Assembly: GCA_018818905.1 (NCBI GenBank) | Contig: JAHIRA010000175.1 | Coordinates: 1-19,130 of the forward strand | DNA: 19,130 nucleotides | Direction: 5' to 3' | Source of the DNA: Patescibacteria group bacterium | GTDB taxonomy: Bacteria > Patescibacteriota > JABMPQ01 > JAHIRA01 | Translations under genes and position numbers: made by a program | Shown: in pieces, positions 1-6,956 of the stretch | How positions within the stretch are numbered: the first letter of the stretch is position 1 | Layout: each line of letters starts with the position of its first letter | Notes under the pieces: model-generated | What the model was told of the DNA's origin: nothing | Databases searched by the model: none | What the model saw: the letters and a program-made list of their open reading frames with translations, nothing else

Positions 1-112
1 AAAGTAGATATTTCTGATACTTTTTCTTCTTGTAGTGCATCATCATTGATATAGCAAAAAATAGCACCAAAAGAGATGAAAGACTGTAGAATAGTATTTT
101 TATCGTGATCAT
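1..112 (-). CDS. Partial small membrane protein, N-terminus only
   Basis: An ATG at 112-110 opens a frame that stays open for 37 codons to the window edge. The peptide begins MITIKILFYSLSS, continues as one hydrophobic segment of about 20 residues and then turns strongly basic (HYKKKKYQKY), the pattern of an N-terminal signal anchor with the basic side in the cytoplasm. The start lies 11 bases after the stop of the 7TM-GAF kinase, and a purine-rich AGAGAG sits about 7 bases before the ATG, so it is probably the next gene of the same operon. Too little is visible to name a family. It could be another sensor kinase or a small membrane protein. A chance open frame cannot be excluded at this length. 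Confidence 0.45.
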   Translation of the reverse strand, partial: MITIKILFYSLSSLLVLFFAISMMMHYKKKKYQKYLL

Positions 113-123
113 TTTTTTCTCTC

Positions 124-2292
124 TTAAAAAGATAGGTCGATATCAAAACTACCATCGTTCACCCTCACCTCAAATTTTCCCCCACTTCTTTCAACAATTC
201 TCTTCACAATAGAAACCCCCAATCCTGTTCCTGTAGGATTCAATTTCCTAGCCTCCTTTCCCCTCCCAAATCGTTCTGTTACTTTTTCCTCAAAGTGCTC
301 GTCAACTATCTTCTGATCAATAGGATTTGAAATTTGAAGTTTAACACTACCGCCTTTGACAGCAAGCCTAACTTCAACCTCACCAGAAGCGGAATAAAAA
401 TAGATGTTATCAAAAAGGTTAATCATGGCCTCCCTAATAAGCATTGGATCAGTCTTGATCATAAAACTATTCCCACTTTTTACATAATCAATACTCAGGT
501 TTCTTTCCAAGAATTTATCTTTATAATCATTAAAAACTGATAAACATATCTGATCCAGATTGACAGAATGGGTCTCTTGTTTATCAATGTCTTGTTCAAG
601 ACTCAAGAAAAAAAGTAAATCATGAGTCTTCTTCTTGAGTAAATTTGAGTATTCAATTGCAACTTCTATAAATTTTTCTCTTTTCTCGGGGCTCATGTTG
701 TTAATATTTCCTTTTTCAAAGAGAGATAAATAGTTGCAAATATTGGAAAGAGGCTCTCTAAGTTGATGATTAATCATGTGTGAAAATACCGTTTTGTCTT
801 CTAGAGATTTCTTTAGTTCTTTGTTAATATTAGCTATTTCCTTAGTTTGTTTCTGAACTTCCCTCTTAAGAAGTCTTGCCTGCTCCTCTTTGCTAGTATG
901 AATCATTGCGTTAGCAACAATTACAGAAAAATCTTTAGCAAAATTTGTAAGGGCCACAATATCTTCGTCATAAAATGCTTTGCTTGATGCCTTGCTTCCC
1001 AGAAAGACCATACCAATCAAGTTATCTTTAAACACAAGAGGCAGGGCTACATATGTACTAATGTCTTTCATTTTCTTAACAATCAGTCTCTTCTCATATC
1101 TGTTGCCTATATTCATCTCATCAATTTGCATCTCTATCTCCTCTCTTACTAAAATATCATGGGTCAGTTTTTGATATTTTCTTATTTCTAAATATAAAGA
1201 AACCAATTTTTTCTTAAAGTCATTTTCGATCTCACAATTAGCCTGAATAGAAAAATCATCCTGACTTATGCTAGCATCGAAACATATAAATGTGTTTTTA
1301 ATTCCTATTCCACTTAAACCCCTCAAAACCAACCTCGACACATTACCCAAATCTAAAACTTCTGATGCTTCTTTTAATAAATTTTCAAGACTTTTCTGGA
1401 ATTTGTAGAACTTTCTAGAAAAAAATCGACCAAGTAAGGCCTTAGAAATGTAATTGTATAAAACTAAAAACGAAACAGCACTGAAGCAAATGGCAATGGC
1501 ATTACAAAGGTAAATATTTAATTTTAGGACTTGCCAAGCCAAGAACCAAAGGATAGAACAAAAAGGAAGAATGAGCAGAAGAGAGAGAAAGCCATTCACT
1601 ATTTTTTGCAGTCTAATTCGTACATCGAAAAGTTTGAATTTGAGGATTGCTCTGAAAAGTATGACGGAAAAGGCAAGACCTGCTAAGTATGAAAACGGGT
1701 AAATGCCGATATTATATGCTGGCAAGAATGCTATAGGTCCCACAGTGAAAAGAACAAGAAATGCGATCAAGACATACTTTATTCTTTCTCTTTCTATTCT
1801 GTTTTTTACTTTATTGAAATACCTCCAAAGATATCCAAAGCCTATCAAAACATAGATTGAGAAGTAAATTAGAAAGAAATGATGAAATATCCGAGCTTGA
1901 GTGTGAACACCCCACTCATAGTTAAAAACATCCGCAACAAAAAGATCCGTTCGACTTAAAATCAGAAAAAGTATTGAAATACAATACCCGAGAAACAATA
2001 CTTTTCTCGGAATCTTTCCTTTCCTATTTTTTGTTATAGTTAAACAAAAATCTAGCATCAAAGCAGGAATCAAAACCACCCCAATGTAAACAATCCTATC
2101 CCAAAAAATAGCGCCAGAAGGATTAGTTATATTTTGGAAAAGGAAAAAAGTGCCCACTAGCCAATTAGTAATAGCAAGAGAGTGCAAGAAGAAAAGTCTA
2201 TTAACTCTTTCTTTTTTCCCTTTTAAATAAATTGTAGCTCCAAGAATAAAGACAAAAACTGCGCTTATTAATGGGAAAAAATCGCTAATCAT
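124..2292 (-). CDS. 7TM-GAF sensor histidine kinase
   Basis: A 722-residue membrane sensor kinase. Residues 1-225 form a run of hydrophobic helices like the histidine-kinase N-terminal 7TM domain, and two more helices follow at about 233-285. Residues about 300-465 look like a GAF domain, then a coiled coil (about 466-500) leads to the HisKA H-box, where INHQLREPLS places the phospho-acceptor at His509. The ATPase domain has the N-box (N625 and N629 in NLFDN), an F-box (ERFGRG) and G2 box (GTGLGVSIVKRIV, 688-700). The G1 box, normally DxGxG, reads ISNPID. The chosen ATG at 2292-2290 overlaps the upstream stop as ATGATTAG, which suggests translational coupling; an in-frame TTG at 2310 would add six residues. 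No partner response regulator lies in the window, so the signal and output are unknown. Confidence 0.88.
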   Translation of the reverse strand: MISDFFPLISAVFVFILGATIYLKGKKERVNRLFFLHSLAITNWLVGTFFLFQNITNPSGAIFWDRIVYIGVVLIPALMLDFCLTITKNRKGKIPRKVLFLGYCISILFLILSRTDLFVADVFNYEWGVHTQARIFHHFFLIYFSIYVLIGFGYLWRYFNKVKNRIERERIKYVLIAFLVLFTVGPIAFLPAYNIGIYPFSYLAGLAFSVILFRAILKFKLFDVRIRLQKIVNGFLSLLLILPFCSILWFLAWQVLKLNIYLCNAIAICFSAVSFLVLYNYISKALLGRFFSRKFYKFQKSLENLLKEASEVLDLGNVSRLVLRGLSGIGIKNTFICFDASISQDDFSIQANCEIENDFKKKLVSLYLEIRKYQKLTHDILVREEIEMQIDEMNIGNRYEKRLIVKKMKDISTYVALPLVFKDNLIGMVFLGSKASSKAFYDEDIVALTNFAKDFSVIVANAMIHTSKEEQARLLKREVQKQTKEIANINKELKKSLEDKTVFSHMINHQLREPLSNICNYLSLFEKGNINNMSPEKREKFIEVAIEYSNLLKKKTHDLLFFLSLEQDIDKQETHSVNLDQICLSVFNDYKDKFLERNLSIDYVKSGNSFMIKTDPMLIREAMINLFDNIYFYSASGEVEVRLAVKGGSVKLQISNPIDQKIVDEHFEEKVTERFGRGKEARKLNPTGTGLGVSIVKRIVERSGGKFEVRVNDGSFDIDLSF

Positions 2293-2956
2293 TGAATTGA
2301 AACGTTTCAATTATTTCTAGGTGCGCATCATCATAATCATGGAATTGAATAACGTATGCTTGGTCATTATGAGTGATGAAGATGAAACTTTGATCAAGTC
2401 CCATCGCAGTCGTGCCAACTAATTTGTAACCATTCTTATTTCCGAGAGCGTAATTTTCTTGTTTAAATATCTCTGATAAAACCACCCCATCTTCATGCAC
2501 ATCTGATAAATTATACTCTTGGATAAATTGTTCCAAGGTTTTTTCTTCGACACTAATTACCACAGAACCACCCCCTTCTGGCATTTGACGCCACCCAGGA
2601 TAATGAATGTAAATCTCGCCCTCGTTATATTCGTTTACCTCCCAGTCTTTTGGGTAGCTAATACTGTAACCACGCTTTTCGTTTTTGTAATTTATCCAAT
2701 TTTCTTGGTTCGCTGACTTTGTGAAGTTTTTTTGCTTATTGTCATCATAGGTAGACCTTAGTTCATTTATCTGGCTATGCAAAATAGAAGTTTCTATTTC
2801 ATGCGCTTGTTCTAAAGAGTGAACTGCAAAACTATGCCAAGCATAATTTGTGCCACCAATGACAATAGCAGTAATTAACACAGAAAAAATAATCACCCAA
2901 GTGTTTCTTGGGACTTGAGAAGAGCTATTTACTTGTGAACGTTTTTCTTCATTCAT
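2285..2956 (-). CDS. Membrane-anchored PsbP-like domain protein
   Basis: A 223-residue protein with a charged N-terminus, one membrane helix (about 20-36), a short helical or coiled stretch (about 45-72), and an outer domain from about residue 88 that opens YSISYPKDW. This motif and the alternating beta pattern are typical of PsbP-like (PF18933-type) domains in bacterial surface proteins. The likely topology is a cytoplasmic N-terminus and an extracytoplasmic C-terminal domain. The frame is open further upstream to 3088, but that would run into the preceding kinase gene; the ATG at 2956, 49 bases after the kinase stop, is the natural start. No Shine-Dalgarno is seen. The gene lies between two histidine kinases and overlaps the second by eight bases, so it may be an accessory sensor or ligand-binding partner. 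That role is inference. Confidence 0.8.
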   Translation of the reverse strand: MNEEKRSQVNSSSQVPRNTWVIIFSVLITAIVIGGTNYAWHSFAVHSLEQAHEIETSILHSQINELRSTYDDNKQKNFTKSANQENWINYKNEKRGYSISYPKDWEVNEYNEGEIYIHYPGWRQMPEGGGSVVISVEEKTLEQFIQEYNLSDVHEDGVVLSEIFKQENYALGNKNGYKLVGTTAMGLDQSFIFITHNDQAYVIQFHDYDDAHLEIIETFQFND

Positions 2957-3005
2957 GTTTTTTAGTTTACAATAGTAGTAGATTGAGCAATAAACACAAC
3001 TCCTG

Positions 3006-4559
3006 TTAACTAGGATATAGCACCAAGACAACAGTAAATCTGCCCTTGTTAACTTCCACCTCAAATTTTCCCCCACTTCTTTCAACAATTCTCTTCACAA
3101 TAGAAACCCCCAGCCCCGTTCCCGTAGGATTCAATTTCTTTGCCTCCTCTCCTCTCCCAAATCGTTCTGTTACTTTTTTCTTAAAATGCTCATCATCAAC
3201 AATCGCTTGGTCAATCGGATTAGAAATTTGTAATTTAATATTATTATTTTTGGCAACAAGCCTAACCTCAACTTCACCCGGCACAGAATAAAAATAAATA
3301 TTGTCAAAAATATTGGCTAGAGCTTCTTTAAAAAGATTCTTGTTGAGCCGCACCTTGAAACTTGATCCCTGCTCAAGATATTTAATCGTGAGTGACTTAC
3401 CGTTGAACTTACTTTCATATTCTTGCCTTATCTCGCTCAAAATTCTAACAAGATCAACTGGAACGGTGTCTTTAAAAACAGATTTCTTTTCTAGACCTAG
3501 ATAAAATAGTAGATCGTGAGTTTTTTGTTTAAGAGTCTTGGCCGAACTGATCACAACCTCTATGTATTTCTTTCTCTCTGCAGACTCCATACTATTAATA
3601 TCCTTCTTCTCAAAAAGAGAGAGGTAATTGTTAATAATAGACAGGGGCTCCCTGATCTGATGATTGATCATATGTGAAAAGACAATTTTATCCTGAACCA
3701 TATCGTCTAACTTCTTTCTTTGCTCAATCTCATTTCTAGTTGTTTTAATCAACATATAACCAAACAGCACCATGAGCAAAAAGAAAAAAGTTCTCAGCAG
3801 TATTTCTTTCATGTTTTGAGCCAGAAAGACATCTACCAAAACAACAGCCAAGATCAAAAAGGTAAAAAGTTTAGCAACAAATATTTTTATCTTGAATAAA
3901 TTGTATTTGACAATAGCAAAGACAGTAAAAGTCATCAGGAACAAAGTGACGACCTGCCCCAGCCAATTGAGTTCAAAAAAACCAAACCAAGGCAAAATAA
4001 GATTGGTCAACATAGCCACGTTAGCCGCCACAAAATAGCCCCAAAAAACATACTTGACTTGGGCCTTCTCCTGCCCTCTGAGAGCACAAAAAGATTGATA
4101 GAGTTTTATGAAGCCAATTGAAAAATAACTGATAAAGAAAATAGCATACAGACAATAAAGGCTACCAAAAGATATGATGTTTTCATCGACAACGTTTACC
4201 TGGACTCCTTGAATGATTTTGTCAGAAAAAACAACTAGGCCAATAAGAATAATCTGAGGAGTTAGAATCAAAGGGATAAACTTTCCTTTCCTCTTGTCTG
4301 AGAAAAAGATAAGAGTGAAGTATAAAAAAGGACTGACGGTAAAAGTAGCGGCAACATATAAAAGACGGCAGAAAAAAAGCGCATTATCTGGTTCAGAAAG
4401 TCTAAAAAGAAACATAGAAAACGTCCAAAAAATTATCCCGCAAACAACCAAAAAGTATGAAATAATAACCGGCTTCTTGGCTCTCTTCCAAAGCAAGAAG
4501 AAGCTAAGGATAGCGTTAAAGACAATAACTAAAAGGAGAAAGATGTTAATAGGATCCAT
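3006..4559 (-). CDS. 7TM sensor histidine kinase
   Basis: A 517-residue membrane histidine kinase. Residues 1-225 contain about seven hydrophobic helices of the histidine-kinase 7TM type, ending in the FAIVKYNLFKIKIF signature, and two more helices span about 230-271. There is no GAF domain; a short coiled linker leads to the H-box INHQIREPLS with phospho-acceptor His300. The ATPase part shows the N-box (ANIFDN), F-box ERFGRG and G2 box GTGLGVSIVKRIV, but the G1 position is ISNPID without the conserved Asp. The last 70 residues nearly match those of the kinase at 124-2292, while the sensory halves are much less alike. It starts with ATG without a Shine-Dalgarno, about 45 bases from a good sigma70-type promoter, and is the first gene of the signalling cluster. 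The stimulus is unknown. Confidence 0.88.
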   Translation of the reverse strand: MDPINIFLLLVIVFNAILSFFLLWKRAKKPVIISYFLVVCGIIFWTFSMFLFRLSEPDNALFFCRLLYVAATFTVSPFLYFTLIFFSDKRKGKFIPLILTPQIILIGLVVFSDKIIQGVQVNVVDENIISFGSLYCLYAIFFISYFSIGFIKLYQSFCALRGQEKAQVKYVFWGYFVAANVAMLTNLILPWFGFFELNWLGQVVTLFLMTFTVFAIVKYNLFKIKIFVAKLFTFLILAVVLVDVFLAQNMKEILLRTFFFLLMVLFGYMLIKTTRNEIEQRKKLDDMVQDKIVFSHMINHQIREPLSIINNYLSLFEKKDINSMESAERKKYIEVVISSAKTLKQKTHDLLFYLGLEKKSVFKDTVPVDLVRILSEIRQEYESKFNGKSLTIKYLEQGSSFKVRLNKNLFKEALANIFDNIYFYSVPGEVEVRLVAKNNNIKLQISNPIDQAIVDDEHFKKKVTERFGRGEEAKKLNPTGTGLGVSIVKRIVERSGGKFEVEVNKGRFTVVLVLYPS

Positions 4560-4605
4560 AGAATTGAATGTTTTGCTGTCTTTCTGGACAACCTAAAGTG
4601 CCTTT

Positions 4606-4635
4606 ATCCTAGCAAACAAACACACTAACGGTCAA
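4606..4635 (-). promoter_or_regulatory. Promoter for the histidine kinase cluster
   Basis: On the minus strand, TTGACC (4635-4630) and TAGGAT (4611-4606) are separated by 18 bases. The -10 box is preceded by TGC, an extended -10. Transcription would start near 4599, giving a leader of about 40 bases before the ATG at 4559. It is divergent from the plus-strand promoter at 4692-4720. This is seen by eye; no start-site data exist. Confidence 0.5.
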
Positions 4636-4691
4636 GCTCATTCCAACAAAAATACTCCCAAAAATATGGAAGGATTATTTGAATCGTGAAA

Positions 4692-4720
4692 TTGAAAAAT
4701 AGCCTTATTTAGTGTAATAT
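4692..4720 (+). promoter_or_regulatory. Promoter for the plus-strand glycosylase-like gene
   Basis: TTGAAA (4692-4697) and TAATAT (4715-4720) are separated by exactly 17 bases, a near-consensus vegetative promoter. The predicted start is about 4727, only about 17 bases before the TTG chosen for the gene, so the mRNA leader is very short. Confidence 0.6.
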
Positions 4721-4743
4721 TAGGCAAAAGACTCAGTGATGGT

Positions 4744-5787
4744 TTGGAGGACGCAACAGTAATACAACGAACTAATAGCAAAAATGTGGGGAGAATAAAA
4801 CTACAAGAAAAACAATGTAAAAAAATTGCTGAGGTCGTCAACGGGCTCACTTTCAACAAAACCCATTTTAATCGCCCCTATCTTGATATCACTGGAAATA
4901 AAGAAGAAAAGTTGAGAACTTACTTGTTTTCTGTGGCTATTTGCCATCAAACTCAAAATCTCTTTAGTAAAAAATACCAACTAGCAGGCTGGGATTACAT
5001 TGAAAAAGTATTTGCCAATCTAGCAAAAGACAAATCCACATTACTTGATCTTGAATACTTGGACAAGTCCAAACCAAAAGAGATAGAAATAGAACTCAGA
5101 AAATCATTTTCGGATAGCAATAAGCAAGAAGATAGCACTTTAGAAACTGCTCTAGAAAGAGGAGAAATTTTATCAAAAACAGCGAGGGCAATACTAAAAA
5201 ATTATCAAGGAAAAGTTAGCAATCTAATCTCCCTGTCTGATAATAGACTGATTAATAGTGGACATGGCCTGTACGAAATTCTAGAAGAAATTCCTGTCTT
5301 TGTAGACCCTTTACGTAAAAAGAGTACCGCTTTTATTAAATTTATTGAAGAGGCAGGAATTATGAAAATTAAAGATCCGGATAATTTTACTCCCATTGTT
5401 GATTATCACATGCAAAGGGTGTTGCTTAGAACAGGTTGCCTGGAAGTGTTAGACAAGGGTTTGCAAAAAATCCTTAAAGAGAAAACACCAATGAAGTCTG
5501 ACAAAGAGCTAAGATCTTGTGCGGTTACTGCAATGAGAGAGATTTCTAGCCAATCAAAAAAAACTATTCCAGAAATAGATGACATTTTTTGGTCTCTTGG
5601 CAGAAGCTGCTGTCATGAAAAGACCTTGTGTTACAATGGGTCTTGCAACAAATCTCCTTGCACTTTCGCTACTGTTATTGCTGTTCCAGATCACAAAGAA
5701 TGTGTCTTTTCTGGAATATGTCCAGGAAATCACAACGAAAGATATAGAGAATATTGGGAGCCTGTTGTTGACACTAACTTTTATTAA
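4744..5787 (+). CDS. Putative HhH-GPD-like DNA glycosylase with Cys cluster
   Basis: A 347-residue soluble, mostly helical protein and the only plus-strand gene. Residues 219-231 read VDYHMQRVLLRTG, which matches the VDxHxxRVxxRTG pattern holding the catalytic Asp of endonuclease III-type HhH-GPD glycosylases (Asp220 here). The C-terminus is Cys-rich (C289, C290, C296, C301, C306, C320, C326), recalling the iron-sulfur loop of that superfamily, though the spacing is not the usual C-x6-C-x2-C-x5-C. A clear HhH motif (GVGxKxA) with the catalytic Lys is not visible. A DNA-repair or base-recognition role is therefore inference. The start is uncertain: TTG at 4744 is the first in-frame start, and a GTG at 4786 is possible. 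A GGAGG at 4746-4750 has no usable in-frame start at normal spacing. The gene has its own promoter and terminator. Confidence 0.72.
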   Translation: MEDATVIQRTNSKNVGRIKLQEKQCKKIAEVVNGLTFNKTHFNRPYLDITGNKEEKLRTYLFSVAICHQTQNLFSKKYQLAGWDYIEKVFANLAKDKSTLLDLEYLDKSKPKEIEIELRKSFSDSNKQEDSTLETALERGEILSKTARAILKNYQGKVSNLISLSDNRLINSGHGLYEILEEIPVFVDPLRKKSTAFIKFIEEAGIMKIKDPDNFTPIVDYHMQRVLLRTGCLEVLDKGLQKILKEKTPMKSDKELRSCAVTAMREISSQSKKTIPEIDDIFWSLGRSCCHEKTLCYNGSCNKSPCTFATVIAVPDHKECVFSGICPGNHNERYREYWEPVVDTNFY

Positions 5788-5790
5788 TAT

Positions 5791-5822
5791 AAAAGGTCTT
5801 CCGATAAACGAAAGACCTTTTT
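5791..5822 (+). terminator. Bidirectional intrinsic terminator
   Basis: AAAAGGTCTT (5791-5800) pairs perfectly with AAGACCTTTT (5812-5821) across an 11-base loop and ends in a T run. It begins four bases after the stop of the plus-strand gene. Because the stem is flanked by A's on one side and T's on the other, it can also stop minus-strand transcripts of the radical SAM gene. Confidence 0.75.
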
Positions 5823-5845
5823 GAAGCAGTCATGACTGCTTCAAA
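5820..5845. repeat. Perfect 26-base palindrome
   Basis: Each half is 13 bases; the left half is TTTGAAGCAGTCA and the right half is its exact reverse complement, with no spacer. It directly follows the terminator hairpin on the plus strand and contains the TGA (5843-5841) that would end the read-through form of the radical SAM gene. It could be a second terminator stem for convergent transcripts or a protein binding site. Confidence 0.7.
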
Positions 5846-6005
5846 TAACCTGATACTTTTCCCTCCATTTTTCGAACTCTTCTTTTTCCTCCTCACTCTG
5901 AGACCCAAGATAATAGTGCTTCGTGAACTGACCACATGAACTGCCAATGTTCGGCCCCGGAGGAGAATACGCCACCACTCTTGCACCATATTCAGCTTGG
6001 AGTCT
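5841..6005 (-). pseudogene. C-terminal part of the RlmN-like gene beyond a TAA
   Basis: Directly after the TAA at 6008-6006, the same frame runs on for 54 codons to a TGA at 5843-5841. The translation looks like the missing C-terminus of the radical SAM protein: RLQAEYGARVVAYSPPG, then NIGSSCGQF, then a charged tail. NIGSSCGQF corresponds to the conserved NIDAACGQL-type segment of RlmN/Cfr, whose Cys carries the methyl group during catalysis (Cys290 in the joined numbering). The TAA stands where a CAA (Gln) would fit, so one C-to-T change would explain it. It may be a pseudogene tail, a sequencing or assembly error, or read-through. Confidence 0.75.
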
Positions 6006-6803
6006 TTACAACCAATACTCTTCTTTTGAACTTCTCGCCAGTTCCTTTGTAGGATTGAACTTGATAATCTTAAAAGGCACCTGGAACTTCTGTCCAAGAG
6101 CAATAACTTCTGCGAGCTCCTCGTCAGAATCATTTACTCCTGCAATCACAGTGTAGTGAATCTCTACCGGTGTTGGATCTTCGTGAAAACTGGTCATATT
6201 GGCCATTACCTCAGCACTACTTTGTGCTTCCTCTTTGAAGCTCACGAGAGCAGTAACAGCATCCACGACAGTTACAGCAGAAGCAGGAATAATGGTAAGC
6301 CTTTGCTTATCCAGAGGAGAGTGCATTGAAAAATGAATCCTGAGCGGTACCCCTCCCTTGACCCATTCACGACAAATTTCAAAGGGCTTAGAAGAAGTAA
6401 TCATCGTCGCCAATGCTAGACTCAGCTCCACGAACTTCTCTTTCATGATTTCGTAGAGATTATGAATCAGATGGATGTTGAGAAAAGGCTCACCAACTCC
6501 CATAAACGAAAACAGGGCTCTATCGTCTTTTACTCCCACGTTTAGAATATGAGCCAAGGCTTCAGCCAACACTTCAGCTTTAATTGGATTCATTGGTTTG
6601 CTTCTGTCACCTTCTTCGGTCAGATGACAGAATTTACATCCTAGGTTGCAGTAGTGATGAGTAGGAAGGCAAAAGACAGCAATCCCGCCCTTATTCTTGA
6701 CATGCGTAATTTCGATGATTCCATCACCTGATTCAAAAACATACTTCTCTGTTCCATCTTCATCTCGAAATCTCCCATGAAGGGAAATGATGTGATTAGC
6801 CAT
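6006..6803 (-). CDS. RlmN/Cfr-like radical SAM protein, C-terminally cut
   Basis: A radical SAM enzyme of the RlmN/Cfr type, 265 residues to the TAA and 320 if read through. It has the cluster motif CNLGCKFC (C52, C56, C59; CX3CX2C), preceded by Cys45 at the same spacing as the first catalytic cysteine of E. coli RlmN (C118 before C125). Further matches are FMGVGEPFLN (SAM-binding GEP region), FSMHSPLDKQRLTIIP and VIAGVNDSDEE, all RlmN-like blocks. The N-terminal helical accessory domain of RlmN is absent; the protein opens just before the KYVFESGDG strand. RlmN and Cfr methylate C2 or C8 of adenines in 23S rRNA and tRNA; the target here is unknown. The ATG at 6803 is chosen because AGGAGG lies 7 bases upstream. 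Without the part after the TAA the methyl-carrying cysteine is lost. Confidence 0.85.
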   Translation of the reverse strand: MANHIISLHGRFRDEDGTEKYVFESGDGIIEITHVKNKGGIAVFCLPTHHYCNLGCKFCHLTEEGDRSKPMNPIKAEVLAEALAHILNVGVKDDRALFSFMGVGEPFLNIHLIHNLYEIMKEKFVELSLALATMITSSKPFEICREWVKGGVPLRIHFSMHSPLDKQRLTIIPASAVTVVDAVTALVSFKEEAQSSAEVMANMTSFHEDPTPVEIHYTVIAGVNDSDEELAEVIALGQKFQVPFKIIKFNPTKELARSSKEEYWL

Positions 6804-6810
6804 CACAAAT

Positions 6811-6816
6811 CCTCCT
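6811..6816 (-). promoter_or_regulatory. Consensus Shine-Dalgarno of the RlmN-like gene
   Basis: AGGAGG on the minus strand, 7 bases before the ATG at 6803. It fixes the start at MANHII rather than at the upstream ATG at 6851. It is the only full consensus ribosome binding site at good spacing noticed in the window. Confidence 0.85.
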
Positions 6817-6881
6817 TTACTAGACCAGAAATATAAAGACAGAATGACCATTTATACTCTGATCGTGTGAAAAGAACCGGA

Positions 6882-6942
6882 AAGAAAAAAACAACCCAGA
6901 TTATTTAGACTTAGAACCGGGGTTTAGAATTGAGTTTCTAAA
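6882..6942 (-). terminator. Possible terminator after the cyclase gene
   Basis: Downstream of the cyclase stop, the minus strand has a 7-bp hairpin (TTTAGAA and TTCTAAA with a 6-base loop, 6942-6923). A looser AACCC/GGGTT pairing follows, and then a run of T's at about 6889-6883. None of these is a classic strong terminator alone. The rest of the 153-base gap (6804-6956) should hold the promoter of the radical SAM gene; a TATAAA near 6845 is the only candidate -10 seen. Confidence 0.3.
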
Positions 6943-6956
6943 TTTAAATTTTCTCC

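Noticed and set aside
2285..3088. Longer form of the PsbP-like gene starting at 3088
   Set aside because: The extra 44 residues overlap the conserved catalytic end of the upstream kinase in another frame, are Cys/Tyr-rich and unlike a signal sequence; the ATG at 2956 fits the gap.
4294..4596. Lys/Arg-rich plus-strand frame of 100 residues
   Set aside because: It is antisense to the membrane helices of the kinase gene and has no promoter, ribosome site or known motif.
4739..4762. Seven-codon ATG leader peptide (MVWRTQQ) ahead of the glycosylase-like gene
   Set aside because: It overlaps the TTG start, has no ribosome binding site and no regulatory residue pattern; probably chance.
5774..6133. 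119-residue minus-strand frame over the end of the RlmN-like gene
   Set aside because: It lies in a different frame from the RlmN-like coding sequence, is rich in Arg and Ser, and shows no family pattern, while the other frame has conserved motifs.
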